A stretch of 64,000 bases of DNA from Bacteroidetes bacterium UBA7662. Its GTDB lineage: Bacteria > Bacteroidota > Bacteroidia > UBA7662. This document shows, piece after piece, positions 9,733 to 18,474 of the stretch. The notes beneath the pieces were generated by a model. It saw nothing but the letters and a program-made list of their open reading frames with translations, had not been told where the DNA came from and ran no database searches. Every line of letters begins with the position of its first letter. Positions within the stretch are counted from its first letter, which is position 1. The stretch is from contig DLHS01000005.1 of the NCBI GenBank assembly GCA_002483345.1, positions 156,105-220,104 on the forward strand. Reading direction: 5' to 3'. The translations under genes were made by a program, and so were the position numbers.

Positions 9733-11295
9733 ATGGATATGAACACAACCAACAATTTCGTCTTCGACTTACCGAAGAGCCGCCCCAACATAATCAAAGT
9801 GATTGGTGTAGGCGGAGCCGGCGGCAATGCCGTCAACCATATGTTCCAGATGGGTATCAAAGATGTAGACTTTGTGGTCTGCAACACTGATTATCAGGCC
9901 CTCGAACGCAGTCCCATCCCTATCAAAATCCAGCTCGGACCAACCCTCACAGAGGGTAGAGGCGCCGGCAACCAGCCGGAAGTGGGTAAAAACGCGGCCA
10001 TTGAAAACATAGAGGAAGTGAAACGTCACATCGGTGCGCAAACCCGCATGGTGTTTGTAACCGCCGGTATGGGCGGCGGTACCGGTACCGGTGCGGCTCC
10101 CATTATCGCGCAGGCTTGCCGTGAAATGGGCATACTCACCGTGGGTATTGTTACCCTGCCCTTCCAGTTCGAAGGCAAAAAACGCTCGCTGCAGGCCATC
10201 GAAGGGATGGAAGAACTACGCAGTTTCTGTGATACCATTCTTGTGATCAGCAACGACAAGGTGCGCGAAATCTACGGCAACCTTGCCTTCGACAAAGCTT
10301 TTGCCCGTGCCGACGATGTTTTGGCAACGGCTGCCAAAGGCATAGCCGAAATCATCACCGTTGAGGGTTATGTGAACGTTGACTTTGCCGACGTAAAAAC
10401 AGTGCTCGAAAACAGTGGTAAAGCGGTGATGGGGTCTGCCGTAGCCGAAGGCGAAGGGCGTGCCCTGCGCGCCATCGAACTCGCGCTCAACTCACCACTC
10501 CTCAACGACAACGACATCACCGGCGCCCGCAGCATTCTGTTGAACATAAGCTCGGGTACCGAACAGATCACCCTCGACGAAATCGGCGAAATCAACGATT
10601 ACATCCAGGATGCAGCCGGCGACAATACCGATATCATCTGGGGTAATTGCTCGGATGAAAGTCTGGGAGAACATATCCGGGTGACGGTGATTGCCACCGG
10701 TTTCGAGGGCGGGCACAAAAAGCCGCAATCAAAGCAGGAAGATGGTAAAAAGGTAATGCCATTGGATGGCCCGCGCCAGGAACCTGTAGTTGCACCCAAG
10801 GTGAATACACTGCGTGATCCGAACACCATTGTACATACCCTGGAAGCTGCCCAGTCTGCTGAAGATATGCCTGAGGCGAAGGAAGAAACACCTATGACCC
10901 TTTACAGCTTTGAGCCAAGTCTGGTTGAGCCTGTCCGGGAAACACCCCCACCGGTAGTGCCCCGTCAGGTGATGCCGCTTTATGACGATGTAGAAGAGCC
11001 CAAAAATGAAAGCCTGTCAGAAAGCCGTGGTAATAACATGACCATGAACGACATGCTGGAGAAATCACGCCGTCGTATCCAGGCGCTCAAGAGCTACAAC
11101 ACCGTGAAACCGGTGGATGCGGCTTCACTCGAATCGTTTGAGAAAGAGCCTGCTTATATGCGCCGCAATGTGGAACTCGATCAGGTGCAGCACAGCAGCG
11201 AGCAGAATATTTCCCGCTTTACACTCACCAATAACGAAGAGAAACGTCCGGAGATTCGTCCGAACAACTCTTTTCTGCACGATAATGTAGACTAA
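9733..11295 (+). CDS. ftsZ: Cell division protein FtsZ
   Basis: FtsZ is the tubulin-like GTPase forming the cytokinetic ring. The 520-residue protein has the nucleotide loop GVGGAGGNAVN at about 25-35 and the tubulin signature GGGTGTG at 114-120. The globular core ends near residue 325. Then comes an unusually long linker of roughly 170 residues rich in proline and glutamate, and a conserved-looking end that includes SRFTLTNNEEKRPEIRPNN. The core fits the family length; the long linker makes the whole longer than the roughly 380 residues of E. coli. ATG 9733 is chosen; ATG 9739 is possible. A terminator follows. Confidence 0.97.
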   Translation: MDMNTTNNFVFDLPKSRPNIIKVIGVGGAGGNAVNHMFQMGIKDVDFVVCNTDYQALERSPIPIKIQLGPTLTEGRGAGNQPEVGKNAAIENIEEVKRHIGAQTRMVFVTAGMGGGTGTGAAPIIAQACREMGILTVGIVTLPFQFEGKKRSLQAIEGMEELRSFCDTILVISNDKVREIYGNLAFDKAFARADDVLATAAKGIAEIITVEGYVNVDFADVKTVLENSGKAVMGSAVAEGEGRALRAIELALNSPLLNDNDITGARSILLNISSGTEQITLDEIGEINDYIQDAAGDNTDIIWGNCSDESLGEHIRVTVIATGFEGGHKKPQSKQEDGKKVMPLDGPRQEPVVAPKVNTLRDPNTIVHTLEAAQSAEDMPEAKEETPMTLYSFEPSLVEPVRETPPPVVPRQVMPLYDDVEEPKNESLSESRGNNMTMNDMLEKSRRRIQALKSYNTVKPVDAASLESFEKEPAYMRRNVELDQVQHSSEQNISRFTLTNNEEKRPEIRPNNSFLHDNVD

Positions 11296-11324
11296 CAGCC
11301 TTTGTGCTGCGATCCATGACGTGA

Positions 11325-11362
11325 GTCCCGGCAAGCTGAGAAGCTGCGCCGGGACTTTTTTT
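11325..11362 (+). terminator. Intrinsic terminator after ftsZ
   Basis: GTCCCGGC (11325-11332) pairs with GCCGGGAC (11348-11355), followed directly by seven Ts. It lies 30 bases after the ftsZ stop and closes the division cluster. Confidence 0.9.
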
Positions 11363-11425
11363 ATTTACTATACACAAGTTTTACCAACAAGTACATAGGA
11401 TTGTCTTTTAACATGCCTTATTTTG

Positions 11426-11456
11426 TTTGCACAAACGCCTTCAAAGCGTAGTTTTA
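11426..11456 (+). promoter_or_regulatory. Probable promoter of pntAA-pntAB-pntB
   Basis: TTTG at 11426-11429, 19 bases, then TAGTTTTA at 11449-11456. This matches the Bacteroidota -33 TTTG / -7 TAnnTTTG pattern at all but the last base. It lies between the ftsZ terminator and the pntAA ATG, with an expected leader of only about ten bases. Confidence 0.55.
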
Positions 11457-11472
11457 ATCCCAATACCGACCT

Positions 11473-12591
11473 ATGACACTGGGAGTACTCAAAGAACCGG
11501 CAGGCGAACAACGCATTGCCCTCACACCAGATGTAGTTAAACAGCTCATCGCCAAACAAGTAAATATTTTCGTAGAATCAGGAGCAGGTGAATCAGCCTC
11601 TTTACCCGATGCTGTATTTGCCGAATCAGGGGCCAAAATGGTAAAAAGGGAAGAGCTGTTGAAGTCCGCCGATGTCGTACTAGGCATCCAACCACTCCCT
11701 GTAGCTGAAACAAGCCAGTTAAAAGCAGGTGCCGTTTTGTTTGGCATGTACCAGCCCCTCGTGCATGCCGACCGCATGGCAGAAATTGCTCAAGGGAATA
11801 CCACCCTGTTCAGTATGGACGCTGTTCCGCGCATCACACGGGCCCAGGCCATGGATGTGTTATCGTCGCAGAGTACGGTGTCGGGTTATAAGGCGGTGCT
11901 TCTGGCAGCCACGCATCTTCCCCGCTTTTTTCCGATGCTGATGACAGCTGCCGGAACCATTGCTCCGGCCCGGGTGCTGGTAATTGGTGCCGGGGTGGCG
12001 GGCCTGCAGGCCATTGCCACCGCTAAAAGGCTGGGGGCCATTGTGGAGGCTTTCGATACCCGTCCTTCGGTGAAGGAACAGGTAGAGAGTCTGGGAGGTA
12101 AATTTGTGGAAGTCGCCGGTGCAGTAGAAGACAAGGCCGCAGGTGGTTATGCCGTGGAGCAATCAGAAGAATTTAAACAACGCCAGAGCGAAGAACTTGG
12201 CAAGCGGATAATAGCAGCCGATGTGGTGATTACCACAGCGCTCATCCCGGGACGCAAAGCCCCGGTACTGATTACAACCGACATGGTGAAACAAATGAAA
12301 ACCGGTGCTGTGATTGTCGATCTGGCTTCTGCTGCCGGTGGCAATTGTGAACTGACCCGGGAAGGGGAGATTACCTCCACCCATGGCGTGACCATACTCG
12401 CTGCAAGCAATCTGCCCGCAACCATGCCACAGGACGCCAGCCGCATGTATGCCAAAAATATGCTGAATCTCCTCAACCTCATAATTGACAAGGAGGGACA
12501 GCTGAATCTCAATTTTGAAGATGAAATCGTCAAAGGTTCCTGCATTACCCATGCCGGTGCCGTTGTATATCCCGCCTTAAACAAAGCCTGA
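11473..12591 (+). CDS. pntAA: NAD(P) transhydrogenase alpha subunit, NAD(H)-binding domain I
   Basis: This is the soluble domain I of proton-translocating transhydrogenase, which binds NAD(H) and passes hydride to NADP+ at the membrane complex. The 372-residue protein begins with GVLKEPAGEQRIALTPD, the alanine dehydrogenase/PNT N-terminal signature, and has a Rossmann loop VIGAGVAGLQAIATAKRLGA near the middle, then DTRPSVKEQVESLGGKF. Here domain I is a separate gene, the split alpha form seen in many bacteria. The stop TGA overlaps the pntAB start as TGATG. Confidence 0.95.
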   Translation: MTLGVLKEPAGEQRIALTPDVVKQLIAKQVNIFVESGAGESASLPDAVFAESGAKMVKREELLKSADVVLGIQPLPVAETSQLKAGAVLFGMYQPLVHADRMAEIAQGNTTLFSMDAVPRITRAQAMDVLSSQSTVSGYKAVLLAATHLPRFFPMLMTAAGTIAPARVLVIGAGVAGLQAIATAKRLGAIVEAFDTRPSVKEQVESLGGKFVEVAGAVEDKAAGGYAVEQSEEFKQRQSEELGKRIIAADVVITTALIPGRKAPVLITTDMVKQMKTGAVIVDLASAAGGNCELTREGEITSTHGVTILAASNLPATMPQDASRMYAKNMLNLLNLIIDKEGQLNLNFEDEIVKGSCITHAGAVVYPALNKA

Positions 12592-12902
12592 TGGAACAGA
12601 TACTAACGCTGATTCATGAGAATCTGCAACTCATTTATGTGCTTATTCTGGCCGTATTTGTCGGCATTGAAGTCATGGGTAAAGTGCCCCAGGTGTTGCA
12701 TACGCCGCTGATGTCCGGTTCCAATGCACTTTCCGGGGTGGTTATCATCGGCTCAATACTGGTAATGGGAAAGACTGATCCGGAAAACTATGTAGCACTT
12801 GTTTTTGGGTTTCTGGCTGTTGTATTGGCTACCCTCAACGTAGTAGGTGGATTTGCGGTTACCGACCGTATGTTGGATATGTTCCGTAAAAAGAAGAAAT
12901 AA
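12591..12902 (+). CDS. pntAB: NAD(P) transhydrogenase alpha subunit, membrane domain II part
   Basis: This is the membrane half of the split alpha subunit and contributes helices to the proton channel. The 103-residue protein has three hydrophobic segments, including LIYVLILAVFVGIEVMGKVP and a later AVVLATLNVVGGFAVTDRML, and ends in a basic tail RKKKK. Size and order between pntAA and pntB are the basis for the call. It overlaps both neighbours by one base (TGATG and TAATG), so the three subunits are probably translationally coupled. Confidence 0.93.
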   Translation: MEQILTLIHENLQLIYVLILAVFVGIEVMGKVPQVLHTPLMSGSNALSGVVIIGSILVMGKTDPENYVALVFGFLAVVLATLNVVGGFAVTDRMLDMFRKKKK

Positions 12903-14317
12903 TGGCTACCCAAATCATCGATATCGCTTATCTCATAGCGGTTGTTCTCTTTATTCTGGGCATTAAGTATATGAGCCATCCTGACTCAGCCCGCAAAGGT
13001 AATCTGATGGCTGCAGCTGGTATGGGACTGGCCATGCTGGCCACCTTTTTTACACCGGGACTTCAGAATATCTGGATTACGCTACTTGCGATAGCCATCG
13101 GATCTGTAGTGGGCTATGTGATGTCAATGCGGGTGGCTATGACTGCGATGCCGCAGATGGTGTCGTTTTTCAACGGTATGGGCGGTGCCGCGGCTGCACT
13201 GATCGCCATTGCCGAAGTATATGGCATTTTCAGAGGGCTGGACGCCGGAGGTGATTTTCACGGTCTGGCCAACAGCAGTTATTTCTATTATGGTGCCTTG
13301 CTCGTCAGCCTCGTGATTGGAGCGGTCTCCTTCAGCGGATCCATCATCGCGATGGGTAAGTTGCAGGGATTTGTTACAGGATCTTCGGTAAAATGGCCTT
13401 TCCAAAAGCTGACAAACAATGGCTTGCTGGTCATCACCCTGGCTTTGTGCGTAGCGGTGTTTTTCCTGCATGAGCACCAGGAGCTGCTGATTTATGTGGT
13501 TTGTTTGCTGGGTTTAATCTTCGGTATCCTGTTCGTCATGCCCATTGGTGGCGCAGATATGCCGGTGGTGATTTCACTCCTCAATGCCTTTACCGGCGTA
13601 ACCGCGGCCACTACCGGCATGCTGTTCGATAATAAAGTAATGCTCATGGGAGGGGTGCTGGTAGGTGCAGCCGGTTTGCTGCTCACCCTGCTCATGTGTA
13701 AAGCCATGAACCGCTCCCTGTCGGCGGTTTTATTCGGAGCCTTCAACAGCGGTGGCGGCGCTGCCAGCAACCGCGACATCGATACTACGGTAAGAGAAAT
13801 CAGCCTCAGCGATGCCTCCATTTTGTTGAGTTACGCCAAAAAAGTAGTCATCATACCCGGTTATGGTCTGGCCGTAGCTCAGGCGCAACACGTGGTCCAT
13901 GAGCTTGAAAAATTATTGGAAGAGAAGGGGGTGGAGGTGAAATACGGCATTCACCCGGTGGCAGGTCGCATGCCGGGCCACATGAACGTCCTGCTGGCAG
14001 AATCCGACGTGCCATACGACAAGCTCATCGAGATGGAAACCATCAACCCGGAATTCCCGCAGGTAGATGCGGTGGTAGTTATAGGTGCCAACGATGTGGT
14101 GAATCCGGCCGCCTACCTCGATCCGGCCAGTCCGATTTACGGCATGCCGATTCTGGAGGCGGATAAGGCACAGAACGTAATCGTCATCAAACGCTCCATG
14201 AGCGCGGGATACGCAGGCATCGAGAACGAACTCTTCTACAATCCTAAAACCCGTATGCTTTTCGGCGATGCCAAGAGCGTGCTGACGAAGCTGGTGGCGG
14301 CGGTGAAAGAACTCTGA
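12902..14317 (+). CDS. pntB: NAD(P) transhydrogenase beta subunit
   Basis: The beta subunit has the remaining transmembrane helices (domain II) and the NADP(H)-binding domain III. The 471-residue product has about eight or nine hydrophobic segments up to residue 280, then a soluble domain with VVIIPGYGLAVAQAQHVV (the NADP-binding loop), HPVAGRMPGHMNVLLAE and GANDVVNPAA, all typical of PntB. It is the last gene of the operon and is followed three bases later by a long inverted repeat that may end transcription. The enzyme would use the proton gradient to make NADPH. Confidence 0.96.
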   Translation: MATQIIDIAYLIAVVLFILGIKYMSHPDSARKGNLMAAAGMGLAMLATFFTPGLQNIWITLLAIAIGSVVGYVMSMRVAMTAMPQMVSFFNGMGGAAAALIAIAEVYGIFRGLDAGGDFHGLANSSYFYYGALLVSLVIGAVSFSGSIIAMGKLQGFVTGSSVKWPFQKLTNNGLLVITLALCVAVFFLHEHQELLIYVVCLLGLIFGILFVMPIGGADMPVVISLLNAFTGVTAATTGMLFDNKVMLMGGVLVGAAGLLLTLLMCKAMNRSLSAVLFGAFNSGGGAASNRDIDTTVREISLSDASILLSYAKKVVIIPGYGLAVAQAQHVVHELEKLLEEKGVEVKYGIHPVAGRMPGHMNVLLAESDVPYDKLIEMETINPEFPQVDAVVVIGANDVVNPAAYLDPASPIYGMPILEADKAQNVIVIKRSMSAGYAGIENELFYNPKTRMLFGDAKSVLTKLVAAVKEL

Positions 14318-14320
14318 GTT

Positions 14321-14681
14321 GTGAACGCTGCGCTGGGAACGCTGGTGCTGCGCACTGTGCTGGTTTAGTGGCTTCGCCACCTGGTAACGCTGCGCTGTTT
14401 TTTTCTGACACTCCCGGTGGGTTCGCTTTGCTTACGCAGATTGCGTCCCTCCGGGCCACTGTTACGAGGTTGGCGTGCTTGCACCTGGGTGGAGTGCCCT
14501 TGCTTAATGTCTGGTCTGTGGCCCGGAGGGAAGCAATCTGTGTAAGCGTAAGCGCCAGATGGCGCGACGCCATCCATACCCACCAGCAATGTCAGAAAAA
14601 AACAGCGCAGCGTTCCCCGCCGAAGGCATAACCAGCAAGTCAGGCCCGCAGGCCTGACAGCGTTACCTGCGCAGCGTTCAC
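14321..14681. repeat. 361 bp long imperfect inverted repeat filling a convergent gap
   Basis: The element fills the gap between the ends of pntB and the pterin dehydratase gene. The outer ends GTGAACGCTGCGC (14321-14333) and GCGCAGCGTTCAC (14669-14681) are perfect complements. Further in, AACGCTGCGCTG followed by a seven-T run and CTGACA (about 14385-14410) pairs perfectly over 25 bases with the arm near 14590-14614. Innermost, CCCTCCGGGCCAC (14447-14459) pairs with GTGGCCCGGAGGG (14518-14530). The right arm has about 26 extra bases that include the small palindrome CGCCAGATGGCG. No protein is encoded. It may be a MITE-like element or a bidirectional terminator. Confidence 0.8.
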
Positions 14682-14715
14682 ACATTCAACAGTGCACAAC
14701 ACACCCTTTCGGCAC

Positions 14716-15009
14716 TTAGCTGCCAAGTAGCTCTATTTTCCGGATCATCTCAAAATCCAAAGCCGAAATCCCGTTGCACTCATGCGTGGATAGCCGGATT
14801 TCTACCAGATCATAAACATTGCGCCAGTCGGGGTGGTGATCCAGGGTTTCCGCAATTTGAGCTACCTGCTGCATAAAGGCCCATGCAGCACTGAAATCAT
14901 CGAATTTGAATGCTCTGAAGAGCACATCACCCTGTAGCTCCCAGGCCGGGTATAAAAGCAGTTGCGCATTGATTTGTTCGGGAGAAAGGGCTTTTCTTGA
15001 ATGTAACAT
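14716..15009 (-). CDS. phhB: 4a-hydroxytetrahydrobiopterin dehydratase (pterin carbinolamine dehydratase)
   Basis: This enzyme dehydrates 4a-hydroxytetrahydrobiopterin, recycling the pterin cofactor of aromatic amino acid hydroxylases. The 97-residue protein has the family core: FKFDDFSAAWAFM, then the active-site stretch ETLDHHPDWRNVYDLVEI and THECNGIS. Two adjacent histidines and the later THE match the catalytic histidines of the family. No phenylalanine hydroxylase gene is nearby, so the partner is unknown. It stands alone on the minus strand, facing pntB across the inverted repeat. Confidence 0.92.
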   Translation of the reverse strand: MLHSRKALSPEQINAQLLLYPAWELQGDVLFRAFKFDDFSAAWAFMQQVAQIAETLDHHPDWRNVYDLVEIRLSTHECNGISALDFEMIRKIELLGS

Positions 15010-15176
15010 TATATTTCAGGGATAAATTAAAACTTTTTCAATGGGATTAGCCTTATAGTAGGGTCGACACTAAAAAAATACGGCTTCGACTTACAAAATA
15101 CGGGCTGTTTTTATGAATTTAGTGGCGTTTTCTGTTAAGTCATCCCCAACCGGCAAATCAAATACTCTATATATCC

Positions 15177-16466
15177 ATGTCCAATACTGCTGAACTCCAT
15201 TACGACGGCAAAATTTATAAACTACCGGTGCTGGTTGGTACTGAAAACGAGGTTGCCATAGATGTATCCAAACTACGTGACGACACCGGTTTGATTACCC
15301 TTGATATCGGGTATAAAAACACCGGGGCGACCAAATCCGCAGTCACTTTTATCGATGGAGACGAAGGTATACTCCGCTACCGGGGTTATGACATCGAACA
15401 ACTGGCCGAGCATTCCACCTTCATGGAGGTGAGTTATCTCCTTATTTATGGGGAGCTGCCTACAGCCGAACAACTGGCCGGTTTCAACAACAGCATTACC
15501 CGCCGCACCCTTGTTCATGAAAATATCAAGAAGTTCCTCGATGCCTATCCTGGTGGCACCCACCCCATGGGCGTGCTGATGTCGACGGTTTCATCGCTTT
15601 CGAGCTTCTATCCAAATTCTTTGAATCCAAACCGCTCATCTGAGGAGGTTGACAGAACCATACACCGCCTCATCGCCAAAATGGCAACCATTGCCGCGTG
15701 GACGTATAAAAAATCAATGGGGCATCCGTATATGTACCCGAACAATAAATTCGACTACGTTTCCAATTTCCTGCAAATGATGTTCGGTCACCGTACCGAA
15801 GAGTATCTGGCGGATCCGGTAGTAGTGGATGCCCTGAATAAACTCCTCATCCTTCATGCCGACCATGAACAAAATTGCTCAACCTCTACCGTTCGCATCG
15901 TTGGTTCTTCACATGCCAACATTTACGCAGCGGTAGCATCCGGTATCGGTGCTCTGTGGGGTCCGTTGCACGGTGGTGCCAACCAGGCGGTGATTGAAAT
16001 GCTGGAGCAGATCAAAGCCGATGGCGGCGATGCGCAGAAGTATATCAACAAGGCCAAAGACAAAAACGATCCTTTCCGCCTCATGGGCTTCGGGCATCGC
16101 GTATACAAGAACTTCGACCCACGTGCGAAAATCATCAAAACCGCCTGCGACCAGGTGCTCAACAAGCTGGGTGTAAACGATCCTATTCTCGATATTGCCA
16201 AACAACTCGAGCAAGCCGCCCTCAACGATGAGTACTTCATCGAGCGCAAGCTGTATCCGAATGTTGACTTCTACTCGGGCATCATTTACCGCGCTATCGG
16301 TATTCCGACTGATATGTTCACGGTTATGTTTGCCCTCGGCCGCCTGCCGGGCTGGATCAGTCAGTGGAAGGAGATGCGCGAGAACAACGAGCCTATCGGT
16401 CGCCCGCGTCAGCTCTTCATCGGCAATCCGCGTCGGGAGTATGTACCTATCAGCAAGCGGGGATAA
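15177..16466 (+). CDS. gltA: Citrate synthase (type II)
   Basis: Citrate synthase condenses oxaloacetate and acetyl-CoA at the entry of the TCA cycle. The 429-residue protein has the catalytic triad positions H265 (WGPLHGGANQ), H307 (GFGHRVYK) and D364 (NVDFYSG). The N-terminal beta domain with IDGDEGILRYRGYDIEQL and the overall length point to the hexameric, NADH-regulated type II group, although regulation cannot be read from sequence alone. It is a single-gene unit, with a 167-base upstream spacer in which I found no convincing promoter and a clear terminator downstream. Confidence 0.97.
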   Translation: MSNTAELHYDGKIYKLPVLVGTENEVAIDVSKLRDDTGLITLDIGYKNTGATKSAVTFIDGDEGILRYRGYDIEQLAEHSTFMEVSYLLIYGELPTAEQLAGFNNSITRRTLVHENIKKFLDAYPGGTHPMGVLMSTVSSLSSFYPNSLNPNRSSEEVDRTIHRLIAKMATIAAWTYKKSMGHPYMYPNNKFDYVSNFLQMMFGHRTEEYLADPVVVDALNKLLILHADHEQNCSTSTVRIVGSSHANIYAAVASGIGALWGPLHGGANQAVIEMLEQIKADGGDAQKYINKAKDKNDPFRLMGFGHRVYKNFDPRAKIIKTACDQVLNKLGVNDPILDIAKQLEQAALNDEYFIERKLYPNVDFYSGIIYRAIGIPTDMFTVMFALGRLPGWISQWKEMRENNEPIGRPRQLFIGNPRREYVPISKRG

Positions 16467-16487
16467 CCGGCGCTTTGCTAAACATAA

Positions 16488-16516
16488 AGCCGATCTTATC
16501 TGGATCGGCTTTTTTT
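16488..16516 (+). terminator. Intrinsic terminator after gltA
   Basis: AGCCGATC (16488-16495) pairs with GATCGGCT (16503-16510), and the stem runs into a seven-T tract ending at 16516. It starts 21 bases after the gltA stop. Confidence 0.9.
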
Positions 16517-16521
16517 ATGGT

Positions 16522-16592
16522 ACACGGATTTTTAAGATGGTTATGATTTGCGCGAATCGGTGTAAATCATAACCATCTTGAAAATCAGCGTG
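16522..16592. repeat. 71 bp palindromic repeat with 16 bp perfect arms
   Basis: AAGATGGTTATGATTT (16534-16549) and AAATCATAACCATCTT (16564-16579) are perfect inverted arms with a 14-base loop. The flanks CACGGATTTTT and AAAATCAGCGTG also roughly mirror each other. The last base abuts the stop codon of the leftward gene at 16593. The first 17 bases (ACACGGATTTTTAAGAT) recur exactly at 44814-44830, so this is a dispersed element. Confidence 0.8.
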
Positions 16593-17249
16593 CTATCGCA
16601 GAATCTCGTCCGAAGCCCTGTAAAAATACCAGGCTCCGATTGCCATAATCACATGGCTCAGATCGAGGTGGTTGAACCATTGATGAGGTGCAAGTTCTGT
16701 CAGATGAACAAGCGCGGCCAAGGCTGCTATGCCTACGGCAATCAGCATCAACCTGCTGCCCGGCTGTTGCGTTTTGCGGTAAACATATAATTCAAAGGAA
16801 AAAACCACCACCAGTAAGCCATAAGCCGCATGTGCCTCTACAAAAAAGAAATTGAGGGTAATCAGGGCAATTGAAATCAGGCTAAAAAGTTCTACCAGGT
16901 TAAGGGCTGCAAAGAACTTACCCACCCTGGCAGGCATCAGCGGCTGGGCGTGAAAAATAGCCGCCCGCTCGAGCAAGGCTACCGAAAACATCGATATCAC
17001 CCAACCCGGTACTTTCCATACAAAACCTAGCTGTTCTATAAAGCCGTGGCCAATAATGCCTCCATAGGCGGTGGCCAGACCCATCGTCAGGAAATATCCC
17101 CTGAAAAGTTGCCTCAGCTTACCAGGAGAGGCCGTTCGTAACTGCCACCAGGCATACCAGCATACGAGGGTGACCAGCAAGTCTGTGACTACTGTAACCG
17201 GTTCGTGCAGGGTGATGCCGCTGAGGGTGAGGCTGGTTTTTTCGAACAT
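16593..17249 (-). CDS. Multi-pass membrane protein of unknown function
   Basis: I do not recognise this 218-residue protein with certainty. About seven hydrophobic segments can be seen, starting with VVTDLLVTLVCWYAWWQL near residues 18-36. Polar or histidine-bearing residues sit inside or beside helices: GHGFIEQLG near 67, an EAHAAYG stretch, HLTELAPHQWF and DLSHVIMAIG near the end. Such histidine placement recalls DUF6962-type or CREST-like seven-helix proteins, but this is a weak impression. The gene starts 20 bases after the ATPase gene on the same strand, so the two probably form an operon. Confidence 0.75.
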   Translation of the reverse strand: MFEKTSLTLSGITLHEPVTVVTDLLVTLVCWYAWWQLRTASPGKLRQLFRGYFLTMGLATAYGGIIGHGFIEQLGFVWKVPGWVISMFSVALLERAAIFHAQPLMPARVGKFFAALNLVELFSLISIALITLNFFFVEAHAAYGLLVVVFSFELYVYRKTQQPGSRLMLIAVGIAALAALVHLTELAPHQWFNHLDLSHVIMAIGAWYFYRASDEILR

Positions 17250-17269
17250 GATTGTATCGGGTGATTATG

Positions 17270-18427
17270 TCAGTAGGCAGGTGGCAGGGAATAAGTACTC
17301 TTTTCGAGCCAACGGCTCAGAAAACAATCGTATACCTGATAAAAGGAGCCCTTGTCGTTGTTTTCCTTAAAGATCATCTCTTTTTGCTCAAGTGCAGCCA
17401 GACTGCGTTGCACAGCTGATGCCGCTCCCAGTTCAAAATGTTTCAGGAACTGCCCGGCTGTAGGGTTGTACACTTTTTCTTCTACCGCGATAGCGCCCAA
17501 TAACCGCCATTGTGCGGGTGTAAGCAATTGCCTGTACTGAAAAAATACAGCCTCTTGCTCCAATAGCAGCTGATCACCTATTTTTAGTACATCGGTGATT
17601 TCCGGCTTTTTGGGCCCCTGCGCATATAGCCTGTTACAGACAGCCTGGGTGTAGTAAGTATGGCGTTTGCTGAAACGGAGTATCTCGTTCAGCGCATCGT
17701 CGCTGAGCTGTTTGCCACCAGCCTCAAAATGCCTGCGGATGAAGGTGCTGTAGGCTTCTGCTTCAATGGGTTTCAGGTCAACCAACTGAGTGCTCATGTA
17801 AAATGGCCGTTTGATGTCGCCGAACGTACTGGTCAGCAGGTGTTTGTTGCTGCCGCTGAATACAAAATGAGTGTATTGCAATTGTTGAATATGTGTGCGC
17901 AACAGTGCTTCTACTGTTTTTTCGGGATAGGCATCTATCTGCTGGAACTCATCTATCAGCACCACCAGCGGTTGCTGTTGTTTTTCCAGTAGTTGGAAGA
18001 TGGTAGCAAGTGAGTGAGCGTAAGTTTTGGCATTGCCCATCTCCAGACTCAGCTGCGGTTGGCCGCTAACCGGATCAAAGGAAACAATGGCTCGTATATT
18101 TTTGATAAAGGCCATAAATTGCTTCCCAAAGCTGCTTTTTGAAGGAACAGCCTCCCAGATACCATTGAGTAAGGCGATGGTAAATTCCCTCAGATTCTGC
18201 GTGGCGTAAATGTCTATATAGATGCAGATGACTTTTTGTTCCCTCAAATGATAGGAAACATGCTTCAAAAGGCCTGTTTTCCCCATTCTTCTGACTGAAA
18301 GTAAGGTGGTATTTACGCCATTCAGGAGATTATTGAGTAGCCTGTCTGTTTCTTTTTCTCTGTCACAGAAATATTCCGGCCCTGCATAGCTGGTAAGTAA
18401 GAATGGATTATTTGGTTTAAATGCCAT
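17270..18427 (-). CDS. Orphan AAA-type ATPase with C-terminal winged-helix-like region
   Basis: The 385-residue product resembles the archaeal-type ATPase family (ATPase domain plus C-terminal winged helix) common in Bacteroidota. The P-loop SVRRMGKTG is at residues 44-52, with serine where the first glycine is usual, and the Walker B segment PLVVLIDEFQQ is near 165-175. A sensor-like VFSGSNKHLL follows. The last 100 residues contain LTPAQWRLLGAIA and AVQRSLAALEQKEMI, which fit a winged helix. Function is unknown for most of the family. It has a perfect promoter and 14 bp-period repeats directly upstream, and is probably transcribed with the membrane protein downstream. Confidence 0.85.
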   Translation of the reverse strand: MAFKPNNPFLLTSYAGPEYFCDREKETDRLLNNLLNGVNTTLLSVRRMGKTGLLKHVSYHLREQKVICIYIDIYATQNLREFTIALLNGIWEAVPSKSSFGKQFMAFIKNIRAIVSFDPVSGQPQLSLEMGNAKTYAHSLATIFQLLEKQQQPLVVLIDEFQQIDAYPEKTVEALLRTHIQQLQYTHFVFSGSNKHLLTSTFGDIKRPFYMSTQLVDLKPIEAEAYSTFIRRHFEAGGKQLSDDALNEILRFSKRHTYYTQAVCNRLYAQGPKKPEITDVLKIGDQLLLEQEAVFFQYRQLLTPAQWRLLGAIAVEEKVYNPTAGQFLKHFELGAASAVQRSLAALEQKEMIFKENNDKGSFYQVYDCFLSRWLEKSTYSLPPAY

Positions 18428-18441
18428 TATGGACTTTTAAT

Positions 18442-18472
18442 CAAATATACAATCGCATATTTATTATACAAA
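18442..18472 (-). promoter_or_regulatory. Consensus promoter of the ATPase gene
   Basis: On the minus strand TTTG (18472-18469) is followed after exactly 19 bases by TATATTTG (18449-18442), a perfect match to the Bacteroidota -33/-7 pattern. Transcription would start around 18436, leaving a leader of about 8 bases before the ATG at 18427. Confidence 0.75.
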
Positions 18473-18474
18473 AC

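Noticed and set aside
14244..14685. Several open frames of 87-109 codons within the long inverted repeat
   Set aside because: They follow the palindromic sequence on both strands, are low in complexity and lack a family match.
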